Source of the DNA: Poriferisodalis sp965116245 | GTDB taxonomy: Bacteria; Actinomycetota; Acidimicrobiia; Acidimicrobiales; Poriferisodalaceae | DNA length: 64,000 bases | Assembly: GCA_965116245.1 (NCBI GenBank) | Contig: OZ220497.1 | Span: 992,001-1,056,000 of the forward strand | Direction: 5' to 3' | Shown: positions 1 through 7,961 of the stretch, one piece after another | How the letters are laid out: each line of letters starts with the position of its first letter | Numbering within the stretch: position 1 is the stretch's first letter | The notes under the pieces: generated by a model | Databases searched by the model: none | What the model was told of the DNA's origin: nothing | What the model saw: the letters and a program-made list of their open reading frames with translations, nothing else | Position numbers and translations under genes: made by a program

Positions 1-227
1 CAAGTCTTGGGCACGGGGTCGTAGCCCCAGCCACCCCACGGATGACAGCGACATATCCGGCGCATGGTCAGCAAGACCCCGCGACGCGCTCCCCATATGC
101 GCAGGGCGTCCAAGGCGTACTGAGAACACGTTGGATCAAAGCGACACGATGGCAACCTGGAGCTGGGGAACGCGCGGTACAACTTCACTGCGGCAATCAG
201 CGCTCTTGACAGATACCCCTTTGACAA
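1..227 (-). CDS. yidD: YidD membrane protein insertion efficiency factor (3' end cut by window)
   Basis: YidD is a small membrane-associated protein that helps YidC-dependent membrane insertion and is almost always encoded between rnpA and yidC. The minus-strand frame reads CRFDPTCSQYALDALRIWG, then RRICRCHPWGGWGYDPVP, which are the cysteine-rich family signatures. The C-terminus lies beyond base 1. No ATG is in frame; TTG at 227 is preceded by a GAGGGGG Shine-Dalgarno sequence 4-5 bases upstream and gives a family-length N-terminus. The start lies inside a 15-bp tandem array, so the first residues are lineage-specific. It is in the same direction as rpmH and rnpA, the usual operon. Confidence 0.85.
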   Translation of the reverse strand, partial: MSKGYLSRALIAAVKLYRAFPSSRLPSCRFDPTCSQYALDALRIWGARRGVLLTMRRICRCHPWGGWGYDPVPKT

Positions 228-263
228 ATGCCCCCTCGACGGATGCCCTCTTGAGAGATGCTC
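202..263. repeat. 15-bp tandem array, 4 imperfect units
   Basis: Four units of the type cTTGACagATgcccc follow each other at 15-bp spacing. The array covers the yidD start region, and the chosen TTG start falls inside it. Confidence 0.7.
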
Positions 264-288
264 AGGTGTCCAAGTTCCGGGCTCCGTG

Positions 289-324
289 TTTCTGGGAAGC
301 CCGACATTTCTGGGAAGCCCGGCG
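289..324. repeat. 18-bp tandem duplication
   Basis: TTTCTGGGAAGCCCG occurs at 289-303 and 307-321 separated by 3 bases, with a third decayed unit after it. It lies in the rnpA-yidD spacer. Confidence 0.7.
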
Positions 325-361
325 TCTCTGGGGTGACCAAGCTTGCCAGCGTCCTTGAAGT

Positions 362-754
362 CTAGACATGCAGGTGACTGGTATTGGACTGCAGCGTCTC
401 GGGACTCTCCGCGCCGTTCAGTGCATTCGCCGCCAACAGCAACTTGATCAGGTCGGCTCGAATGCGACGGTAGCTCGACGTTGACACAGCAGACTTGACA
501 CCGACGAATTTGGTACCGACGAGATAGCGGCCGGGCGCCAAGTCGGCTCCGCATTCGCGAAACAAAGCTCGTAGCCGCCTGCGAAGTTGATTGCGTTTCA
601 CGGCGCCGCCGACGCGGCGACTGATTGCAAATGCAACACGCGGCTTGGGTAAGCCACGGTCGGCCGCAAACGTCAACCACAGCAGATCCCCGTTGACTCG
701 GCGACCGCGGCGCAGCGCTGCGAAATCGGCTCCGCTGCGGCACGACTCGATCAG
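362..754 (-). CDS. rnpA: Ribonuclease P protein component
   Basis: Protein subunit of RNase P, which helps the catalytic RNA remove 5' leaders from pre-tRNAs. The conserved RNR basic helix is visible (AVKRNQLRRRLRALFREC), preceded by PRVAFAISRRVGGAV. The family N-terminal block (S-ADF-x-RRGRR) is encoded upstream of the only canonical start, TTG at 676, so that start would truncate the protein. The frame has no ATG, GTG or TTG between 676 and the stop at 917-919. The best start is CTG at 754-752, which overlaps the rpmH stop as CTGA and gives 130 aa, a normal family length. The product is certain; the start is inferred. Confidence 0.88.
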   Translation of the reverse strand: MIESCRSGADFAALRRGRRVNGDLLWLTFAADRGLPKPRVAFAISRRVGGAVKRNQLRRRLRALFRECGADLAPGRYLVGTKFVGVKSAVSTSSYRRIRADLIKLLLAANALNGAESPETLQSNTSHLHV

Positions 755-885
755 GCGCTCAGCCGTTGCCGGCCCTTGCGTCGGCGAGCATTGACGATCG
801 CTCGGCCTGCCCGCGTAGACATGCGATGGCGAAAGCCGTGTCGTCGGGCTCGTCTGCGAGTATGTGGTTGGTAAGTGCGCTTCAT
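751..885 (-). CDS. rpmH: 50S ribosomal protein L34
   Basis: 44-residue basic protein beginning MKRTYQPHTRRRARRHGFR and ending RRRKGRQRLSA, the complete bacterial L34 signature of the large ribosomal subunit. The ATG at 885 is preceded by GGAGA at suitable spacing. It is divergent from dnaA and is followed directly by rnpA in the usual rpmH-rnpA-yidD order. The rnpA frame is also open through the whole of this gene. Confidence 0.97.
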   Translation of the reverse strand: MKRTYQPHTRRRARRHGFRHRMSTRAGRAIVNARRRKGRQRLSA

Positions 886-1218
886 GCTGAAGTCTCCTGC
901 AGCATCGATCTATGGGCTAGGTGACACGCTACGGCAGCGCGACCCAGACACCCACTGTCGGGTTACCAAGGTCGGGCGTACCGACCGCGGCCACCCAGTC
1001 CTGGCTTCGGGGCACGAACAGCCTACGGGCAAGCCCTTGGCGCTCCATTCGCGCGTGAAACGCGCGCGTTTCCGGCGAAATTCGTGCGCTTATGCGGGCC
1101 GTGGCGCTCTTGGCAGCCAAGCTCTAGATTCGCCCGAACCAGTTTCGCTCAAACGTCGCACGCCACCAACACCCTCTCGGCAGCGACGCCGAACGGCACG
1201 AGGCCAGAAGAGGTTGAT
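886..1218. other. rpmH-dnaA divergent intergenic region
   Basis: 333 bp between two genes that diverge. It should hold promoters for both. I see a perfect 16-bp palindrome at 1057-1072 but no convincing promoter hexamers. An open frame from 1084 could extend dnaA upstream (see dnaA). Confidence 0.5.
1057..1072. promoter_or_regulatory. Perfect 16-bp palindrome upstream of dnaA
   Basis: GAAACGCGCGCGTTTC equals its own reverse complement and lies about 150 bp before the preferred dnaA start. A role as operator is inference. Confidence 0.4.
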
Positions 1219-2853
1219 GTGGCAAGTTCCCCGCATGTCCGTGTCCCTGCCCTCCAAGCAGAAGACCAACCTGCGATACCAAAGTCCTCGCACACGGGCA
1301 TCCCACCCGCAGCGAACAAGCCGTCCGCAATCGAGGCCAGCACTATCAGCCACTCCAGTGCTAGCGATCGCACCGACGAACTGTGGTCGAAGTGCCGTGA
1401 GATCCTGCGGCAAACCGTCGCAGAGGGTCTGTGGCTGGGCTACTTTCGTCACCTACAAGCCCTTCGCATTGACCACGAGCTAGCAGTGCTGGTGACTCCC
1501 AGCAACATAATCCGAGATCGCGTCCAACGGCGGTACCTGCCAATATTGCAGGCCGCTTTCGATCAGCTATCAGTGCGACCTCAGAGCTTTCGCCTTGAAA
1601 CACATCCTGAAGTGATTGACTCCGTTGCGGATGAGGCGTTGCTCGCCGACCAGGATGCAATAGAAATCGCCGCGAGGCAGGAAGCGGACGCCATGGGCGG
1701 CACCGGATTCTGGCATCCAGCGAGCGGCGCGCTGCCAACAACGACAACTACCGGCGATACCAAAGCTATCAAGACTCCTAATGCTGAGTTGAATATAGCT
1801 GAGGAGTTAATCGGTAATCACGCCGAAGTGCCAAACGCTGATGTTACCAGTCTGAAGTACACCTTCGAGAGTTTCGTCACGGGTAGTAGCAACCGTTTTG
1901 CTCATGCTGCGACCCTCTCAGTTGCCGAAACTCCAGGCGTGACTTACAACCCTTTGTTCATTCATGGCCAAACTGGACTTGGCAAAACTCACCTGTTACA
2001 AGCCATTGTCCACTATATCTCTGCAAACTTGCCACACCATCGAGTAAGATACGTTTCAACAGAGACTTTCTTGTCGGAATTCATAGAGGCGATTCGTACA
2101 AACTCCACATCCGCCTTCAAACGTACGTATCGAGACATAGACGTACTACTACTTGATGACATCCAATTTATGCAAGGAAAAGAGGGCCTACAAGAGGAAC
2201 TGTTCCACACCTTTAACTCGCTACACGTAGCTGGTAGACAAATAGTCATATCATCAGATCGCCCACCACGCAACATAGCTACCTTATCGGATCGGCTGCG
2301 AAGCCGTTTTGAATGGGGACTCATAACAGATATTCAACCACCTGATCTGGAGACCCGCGTCGCTATTTTACGAAAGAAGGCAGAGAAACAGCATCTACCT
2401 GAAGACGTATTAAACTATATTGCACACGTCATTACCAATAATATCCGCGAGCTTGAGGGAGCGTTAGTACGAGTCACTGCGTATGCAAGTCTTACTCGTA
2501 GTCCTGTTACCCTAGAGCTAACGCGGCAACTTCTCAGTGACGCCAACGAGCCAGAAGAGAAGATCATCAGCACTGATCTGATATTGCGCATGACAGCAGA
2601 CATGTTTGGCTACGAAGTCGCTGAGTTAGTCGGCCAACGTCGACAACAAGGACTAGTAAGAGCACGTCAAATCAGCATGTATGTAATGCGCCAGCTTACA
2701 GACTTGAGCTATCCAGCGATTGCTCTTATATTTGGTGGTAGAGATCACTCAACCGTTATGCACTCAGTCAAGAAGATCTCCAATCTGCTACCGTCTGAGC
2801 GTAAGGTATATAATCAAGTAGAGCAACTCGTAGCGCGCTTAAGAGCAGCTTGA
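1219..2853 (+). CDS. dnaA: Chromosomal replication initiator protein DnaA
   Basis: AAA+ initiator that binds DnaA boxes and melts oriC. Visible parts are domain I (DELWSKCREILRQTVAEG), a poorly conserved linker, Walker A GQTGLGKTHL, Walker B LLLDDIQF, and the C-terminal DNA-binding signature GGRDHSTVMHSVKKI. GTG 1219 is preceded by AGAAGAGG and gives 544 aa. An in-frame start at 1084 would add 45 residues with no resemblance to DnaA. From about 1750 the gene uses many A/T-ending codons (tta, ata, cta), unlike gyrB or gyrA, and is visibly lower in G+C. The oriC candidate follows directly. Confidence 0.96.
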   Translation: MASSPHVRVPALQAEDQPAIPKSSHTGIPPAANKPSAIEASTISHSSASDRTDELWSKCREILRQTVAEGLWLGYFRHLQALRIDHELAVLVTPSNIIRDRVQRRYLPILQAAFDQLSVRPQSFRLETHPEVIDSVADEALLADQDAIEIAARQEADAMGGTGFWHPASGALPTTTTTGDTKAIKTPNAELNIAEELIGNHAEVPNADVTSLKYTFESFVTGSSNRFAHAATLSVAETPGVTYNPLFIHGQTGLGKTHLLQAIVHYISANLPHHRVRYVSTETFLSEFIEAIRTNSTSAFKRTYRDIDVLLLDDIQFMQGKEGLQEELFHTFNSLHVAGRQIVISSDRPPRNIATLSDRLRSRFEWGLITDIQPPDLETRVAILRKKAEKQHLPEDVLNYIAHVITNNIRELEGALVRVTAYASLTRSPVTLELTRQLLSDANEPEEKIISTDLILRMTADMFGYEVAELVGQRRQQGLVRARQISMYVMRQLTDLSYPAIALIFGGRDHSTVMHSVKKISNLLPSERKVYNQVEQLVARLRAA

Positions 2854-3266
2854 GAGCACGAGAAGTCCCAAGGCCGAAATCTCGAACCCGAAAAACTGTA
2901 CACCTAATGAACACACTTACATGTGCGCTCCGCGTAGTTCGTCTCACCTGGCTGAATCAGAGGCCATCGACACTTCACGCCTCTTTTCACAGATTGTGGA
3001 TAACCAGTGGATAAGCTATCGATAGAATTCTGGAAAACGGTAGGTTTCATTGGCAACGCTGCAGAGTCTACGGTCAAGCGTCCGGCCCTGTGAATATCCA
3101 ATGCTAACTTGTGGACGTGCTACACTGCGCTGACCTGCCGAAATAGTCAATTGTCCCCAATCCACAGCACCTATAGTGTCTACTACAATTAATCTTCCCC
3201 CTCACTGAGATCTGTTAGCCTGATTCACGCCGAAGGGCTAGATCGCATCGCCAAGGAGAGCTGTTC
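2854..3266. other. Candidate chromosomal replication origin (oriC)
   Basis: 413 bp without a gene between dnaA and dnaN, the standard place for oriC. It holds a perfect DnaA box (TGTGGATAA, 2995-3003), a one-mismatch box (AGTGGATAA, 3006-3014), weaker candidates near 3089, 3110 and 3158, and an A/T-rich stretch around 3174-3197 that could be the unwinding element. Gene order and boxes agree; the exact limits are not visible. Confidence 0.8.
2995..3014 (+). promoter_or_regulatory. Tandem DnaA boxes
   Basis: TGTGGATAA (2995-3003) matches the DnaA box consensus exactly. AGTGGATAA (3006-3014) differs at one position and lies in the same direction two bases later. Two boxes this close suggest cooperative DnaA binding (inference). 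Confidence 0.75.
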
Positions 3267-4376
3267 GTGAAATTGCGTATTGAACAAGATGTTCTGGTTG
3301 ACCAGTTAGCGTTGGCCAGTCGTGGCGTCAACGCGCGTGGCGGTGGACTGTTCGTGTTGACAGGGTTGCGGCTGCACGCTGACGGTGACGGTCTGTCGGT
3401 GACTGGTACCGATCTGGATTTGACGGTGCGCACGCGGCTGCGCACAGCGGTGGAGGACGAGGGCGAGGTAGTCGTGCCAGCGCGGTTGCTGACCGATATA
3501 GCGCGGGCCTTACCGGCTGGACCTGTAGAACTCGTTCATGGTGACGAAGAGCTGCAGATTGCTACAGGGCGGGCCCAGTTCTCAGTCCGGACTCTGCCTG
3601 CCGCAGACTTCCCCAACCTAGCTCAGCCCAGCGGCGAGGATGTCACTGTACCAGCAGCCGATCTAGCGCAGGCGTTTCGTCAAGTAGTGCGCGCCGCGAG
3701 TTCCGATGATGCACGTCCGATACTAACCGGAGTGCTTATGGCAGCTCGTGACGAGGGCTTACGGTTGGTTGCTACTGACTCGTATCGGCTGGCATTACGG
3801 GATCTACCAGAGGCGCGCGTGCTAGAGCCAGGTCAGCAAGTTCTGGTGCCGTCGCGCGCGCTCGAGGAACTCGGGCGGATGCTCGGTCGCAGCGACGACG
3901 TGACTGTTCGGCTCGGAGAACGCGAGGTCTCGTTTGAGGTTGGCGATGAGTCTCAGTCTGTGCAGTTAAGCTGTCGTCTCATTGCGGGTGACTTTCCTAG
4001 TTATGAATCACTGATTCCCGAATCACGTGAGAACAGATTAGAGATCAATCGAAGCGACCTACTTGATGCAGCTCGCCGTCTGCGGCTAGTGGCTCGAGAT
4101 ACAAATGCCCCATTGCGACTGGATTTGCGCTCAGACAGTGTGGAGATGACAGTCATTAGCCAAGACGTCGGTAGTGCGACTGAAGAGGTTGACGCTACCT
4201 ATGAAGGAGACCCAGCCACAGTTGCATTCAATCCCGACTATCTCATTGAGGGGCTCGAGGTAGCGGGAGGTGATCGAGTCGAAATTGTGCGACTTGACGC
4301 ACTTAAACCAGCAGTACTACAGATACCGGGACAGGCTGAGTTTCTTTACCTGTTGATGCCTGTCCGGGTCTCGTGA
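3267..4376 (+). CDS. dnaN: DNA polymerase III beta subunit (sliding clamp)
   Basis: 369-aa ring-forming processivity clamp with three clamp folds. The start MKLRIEQDVLVDQLALASRGV and the end FLYLLMPVRVS are typical of the family, as is RPILTGVLM in the second domain. GTG 3267 follows a strong AAGGAGAG. The last codons overlap recF as GTGA, so the two genes are probably translationally coupled. Confidence 0.97.
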   Translation: MKLRIEQDVLVDQLALASRGVNARGGGLFVLTGLRLHADGDGLSVTGTDLDLTVRTRLRTAVEDEGEVVVPARLLTDIARALPAGPVELVHGDEELQIATGRAQFSVRTLPAADFPNLAQPSGEDVTVPAADLAQAFRQVVRAASSDDARPILTGVLMAARDEGLRLVATDSYRLALRDLPEARVLEPGQQVLVPSRALEELGRMLGRSDDVTVRLGEREVSFEVGDESQSVQLSCRLIAGDFPSYESLIPESRENRLEINRSDLLDAARRLRLVARDTNAPLRLDLRSDSVEMTVISQDVGSATEEVDATYEGDPATVAFNPDYLIEGLEVAGGDRVEIVRLDALKPAVLQIPGQAEFLYLLMPVRVS

Positions 4377-5449
4377 TCGTTGAATGGCTTAGCGTAGAAG
4401 ATTTTAGGAATCACAGGGCGACGCAACTGTCGCTTAACGCGCAGCTAACACTCATCGTGGGTCCCAATGGTCATGGTAAGACCAACCTACTCGAAGGAAT
4501 TGGACTTCTAGACGGTTCAGGTTCATTTCGTAGAGCAAACTCGGATGTGCTTGTGCGAAACGGATGCGCGCGCGCGTATGTGCGGGCACGAGTCAGGCGA
4601 GATCATCGTAACTCTATGATTGAGATGGAAATCGCAAGCACTGGTAGGTCTCGTACACAGCTGAATGGCCAAAGACTCCGCTCGCAGCGCGATCTCGCTG
4701 ATACTCTCAACACAGTCGTGTTTTGCCCTACGGATTTAGCTATTGCCGCTGGTGGCCCATCTACACGCCGTGACTTGCTTGACAACGTGCTAAATGGTAC
4801 CGACCGTAGCTATCGAAAAACACGAATTGATATGGAACGGATACTGCGACAACGCAACAACTTGCTAAAGCAGGCAGGCCACCGACCAGACGAAGACTCA
4901 CTCACCACGCTAGACGTTTGGGATTCACAACTGGCTCTCATTGGCGAGATTGTCTCAAGCCAGCGCGAGGCTCTTTGTCAAGAGTTGACTGCTCCTGCAC
5001 AAGATGCCTACAGTCAGCTTGCGGGAAGTGACGCGCGGCTGCGGCTATTGTACGATTCGCAATGGTGTGCCGACTCACTGACTACGGCGTTGGCGCAAGC
5101 ACGCCGCGAGGACTTACGGCGTGGAACTACGACTGTAGGCCCACATCGCGACGATGTCCTGATTCACCTTGACGGATTGCCGGTACGAACACACGCCTCT
5201 CAGGGTGAGCAGCGCAGCATCGCGCTAGCAATCCGGCTGGCGCAGCATCGCTATATTTCACGGGTAAGTGGTTCTGTACCCGTGATATTGTTGGACGATG
5301 TATTTTCTGAACTAGACAGCGGCCGGGCTGCGCGACTGGTTACTTGCTTACCCGCAGCCCAAACAGTGATGACTTCTGCTACTGGTCATATGCCCTCCAT
5401 GTTCGAGGAATACAGCGCTGTGGAAGTTCGTAACGGTCAGGTGATCTAA
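4373..5449 (+). CDS. recF: DNA replication and repair protein RecF
   Basis: 358-aa SMC-like ATPase that loads RecA at gaps. Walker A is GPNGHGKTNLLEG near residue 30, the ABC-type signature region is SQGEQRSIALAIRLA near 280, and Walker B is VILLDDVFSELD near 305. The GTG start overlaps the dnaN stop by 4 bp. The order dnaN-recF-DUF721-gyrB is the usual actinobacterial one. The first part uses more A/T-ending codons than the gyrase genes. Confidence 0.96.
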   Translation: MIVEWLSVEDFRNHRATQLSLNAQLTLIVGPNGHGKTNLLEGIGLLDGSGSFRRANSDVLVRNGCARAYVRARVRRDHRNSMIEMEIASTGRSRTQLNGQRLRSQRDLADTLNTVVFCPTDLAIAAGGPSTRRDLLDNVLNGTDRSYRKTRIDMERILRQRNNLLKQAGHRPDEDSLTTLDVWDSQLALIGEIVSSQREALCQELTAPAQDAYSQLAGSDARLRLLYDSQWCADSLTTALAQARREDLRRGTTTVGPHRDDVLIHLDGLPVRTHASQGEQRSIALAIRLAQHRYISRVSGSVPVILLDDVFSELDSGRAARLVTCLPAAQTVMTSATGHMPSMFEEYSAVEVRNGQVI

Positions 5450-5487
5450 GATTAGGATGGCTGCGAGCCTGTGCGAGCAAAGTCTCC

Positions 5488-5820
5488 ATGAGCAGTCGTA
5501 ACGGTGGACGCAGACGCCATTCCAGCGGACGCGATCCGCTGCAGATCGGCGAGTCGTTGAAGAGCGTTGTGGCCAATTTTGGGTCACGTGGCCGAGCGAT
5601 GGATCTCCACGAACGCTGGGCAGACGCTGTCGGCGAAATGATCGCGGCTCACTCACAACCACAGCGGTTTGAGGCGGGCCGGCTGACTGTGGTCGTTGAC
5701 GATCCAGCCTGGGCTACTGAGCTGCGCTACCAATCCGAGCGGATACTGGCCGCACTGAACGCTGAGTCTACTGCGGCCCCCATTGCCGAGCTGTCCTTGC
5801 GGGTTCAACTAGACGCTTGA
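5488..5820 (+). CDS. DUF721 / DciA-like protein
   Basis: 110-aa protein of the DUF721 family found between recF and gyrB in actinobacteria. Related DciA proteins recruit or load the replicative helicase in bacteria lacking DnaC (family knowledge). Seen are the helical ERWADAVGEMIAAHSQP block and the VVVDDPAWATELRYQSERIL block that define the fold. A basic N-terminus (SSRNGGRRRH) may contact DNA. ATG 5488 starts 39 bp after recF. Confidence 0.85.
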   Translation: MSSRNGGRRRHSSGRDPLQIGESLKSVVANFGSRGRAMDLHERWADAVGEMIAAHSQPQRFEAGRLTVVVDDPAWATELRYQSERILAALNAESTAAPIAELSLRVQLDA

Positions 5821-5937
5821 CTACCACAGACTCTGGACGGCCCACACCCGGCCCACCCCGTTGTAGGCCCTCTCGGACTGCGATTTCTGCGGCTGAAAAT
5901 ACCTGCTTCCTGGTAAGCTGCGGCATCCAGAAAGGCG

Positions 5938-7935
5938 GTGACTGCTATCACCTTGGCACCCAGCGCAGCGAACTCTGGCGATGGCACGCTCGTCTCTGGC
6001 AGCACCGCAGTTGAGAACTACAACGCGGAAGCGATCACGGTACTTGAGGGCCTTGAGCCTGTTCGAGAACGGCCCGGCATGTTCATCGGCTCGACCGGCC
6101 CCGGCGGTTTGCACCACCTTGTGTATGAGGTGGTTGACAACGCCGTGGACGAAGCCATGGCGGGACACTGCAACTCCATCGAAGTCACCTTGCGAGCAGA
6201 TGGAGCCTGCAGCGTCCGCGATGATGGGCGAGGTATCCCGGTTGAGGCTCACCCGCAGTATCCCGACAAATCGGCCGCTGAGGTTGTGCTGACAGTGCTG
6301 CATGCAGGCGGCAAGTTCGGCGGACCCGGCTACAAGGTCTCCGGCGGGCTTCATGGCGTCGGTGTCTCGGTTGTAAATGCTCTCTCTGCTGAGCTGGAGG
6401 CGATCATTGACCGCCACGGGCGACGGTGGCGCTTGCAGTTTCAACACGGCGGCGAACCCGTGGGTGGGCTGACCGATATCGGTCCGTCACCGGACACCAG
6501 CAGTGGCACCACCATTACTTTCAAGCCCGACCCTGCTGTATTCGATCACGTTGAGTTCCGAGCGCAGACGCTCACTGAACGATTGCAGATGATGGCATTC
6601 TTGAATGCGGGCCTTCGTATCGGCTTCACTGACGAGCGACGACCTGAGTCACCTCGTCACGAGTTCTGCTACCCGGGCGGCATCCGTGATTTTGTCCGAC
6701 ATCTAAATGAGTCCTCCGAAGCGCTGTTTGATGAAGTGGGGTACCTGTCGGCATCCGAAGACGGCGACGAGGTAGAGATCGCATTCCAATGGAACCGCGG
6801 CTTCAACACAGATGGCATTCACAGCTTCGCAAACGGCATCAACACCATTGAGGGAGGAATGCACACAGAGGGATTTCGCTCGGCCCTTACCTCAGCGGTG
6901 AACAGCTATGCCCGTGACCGCAAGATGTTGCGCCCAGATGACGGAAACCTGCAAGGCGACGACATACGTGAGGGTCTCACCGCTGTGGTCAGCGTTCGAT
7001 TGCAATCGCCGCAGTTTGAGGGTCAGACCAAGGCCAAACTTGGCAACACGGCCATGCGCAGCTTGGTGCAAAAATCGGCTTATAGCGGCTTGAGTGAGTG
7101 GTTTGAGGAGCACCCAAGCGAAACGAAGCTGCTGGTTGGTAAGGCGCTTGACGCTCGCCGCGCTCGAATCGCAGCCCACAAGGCCCGCAACACGGTCCGC
7201 AAATCGGCGCTGAGGGGTGCTGGCCTTCCTGGCAAACTCACCGACTGCTCATCGCGCGATCCCGACGAGTCTGAGTTGTACATCGTGGAGGGTGACTCAG
7301 CCGGTGGATCGGCCAAAGAGGCCCGCGACCCGGCCACTATGGCGATTCTGCCTATCCGGGGGAAGATCCTCAACGTTCAACGCAGCCGTCCCGAGCGCAT
7401 TTTCGACAACAACGAGATTGGAGCGCTTATATCGGCGATAGGTGCAGGTGTTGACGGCGCGACTGGCGACAACGGATTTGATGTCTCGCGGGTTCGCTAC
7501 CGCAAGGTGATCCTGTTGTGCGATGCCGATGTGGATGGCAGCCACATTCGCACCCTGCTGCTGACGTTCTTTTTCCACCGGATGCGACCTCTGCTGGCCT
7601 CCGGCTGCGTGTACATCGCTCAGCCGCCGCTGTACTCCACCAAAGTTGGGACCGAGACCGTCTATCTCAAGGACGACCGCGCCAAATCCGCATTCCTGGA
7701 TCTAAGGCCCCAGCACCGTAACGAGTTTCAGCGCCTCAAGGGTTTGGGCGAAATGGATGCACAAGAGCTCTGGGATACAACGATGGATCCACTCCGCCGA
7801 ACGCTGCTGCGCGTAACGCTTGAGGAAGCCGCCACTGCTGACCTGATCTTCAGCATCTTGATGGGGGCTGATGTGGAGGCCCGTCGAAGTTTCATTCAGA
7901 ACAACGCCAGCGACGTTCGCTTCCTTGACGTCTGA
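5938..7935 (+). CDS. gyrB: DNA gyrase subunit B
   Basis: 665-aa ATPase subunit of gyrase, which introduces negative supercoils. The GHKL ATPase motifs are EVVDNAVDEAMAGHC, DDGRGIPVE and GLHGVGVSVVNALS. The TOPRIM domain shows EGDSAGGSAKEARDP and DADVDGSHIRTLLLTFFF. The C-terminus ends QNNASDVRFLDV as in other GyrB. GTG 5938 follows AAAGGCG. The length is normal. gyrA follows after 26 bp, so the two probably form an operon. Confidence 0.98.
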   Translation: MTAITLAPSAANSGDGTLVSGSTAVENYNAEAITVLEGLEPVRERPGMFIGSTGPGGLHHLVYEVVDNAVDEAMAGHCNSIEVTLRADGACSVRDDGRGIPVEAHPQYPDKSAAEVVLTVLHAGGKFGGPGYKVSGGLHGVGVSVVNALSAELEAIIDRHGRRWRLQFQHGGEPVGGLTDIGPSPDTSSGTTITFKPDPAVFDHVEFRAQTLTERLQMMAFLNAGLRIGFTDERRPESPRHEFCYPGGIRDFVRHLNESSEALFDEVGYLSASEDGDEVEIAFQWNRGFNTDGIHSFANGINTIEGGMHTEGFRSALTSAVNSYARDRKMLRPDDGNLQGDDIREGLTAVVSVRLQSPQFEGQTKAKLGNTAMRSLVQKSAYSGLSEWFEEHPSETKLLVGKALDARRARIAAHKARNTVRKSALRGAGLPGKLTDCSSRDPDESELYIVEGDSAGGSAKEARDPATMAILPIRGKILNVQRSRPERIFDNNEIGALISAIGAGVDGATGDNGFDVSRVRYRKVILLCDADVDGSHIRTLLLTFFFHRMRPLLASGCVYIAQPPLYSTKVGTETVYLKDDRAKSAFLDLRPQHRNEFQRLKGLGEMDAQELWDTTMDPLRRTLLRVTLEEAATADLIFSILMGADVEARRSFIQNNASDVRFLDV

Positions 7936-7961
7936 GCGGGTTGCAGGTGGGCTGGATCTAG

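Noticed and set aside
875..1483. Long plus-strand frame of 202 codons before dnaA
   Set aside because: It overlaps the dnaA N-terminus in another frame and resembles no family; high G+C gives chance frames.
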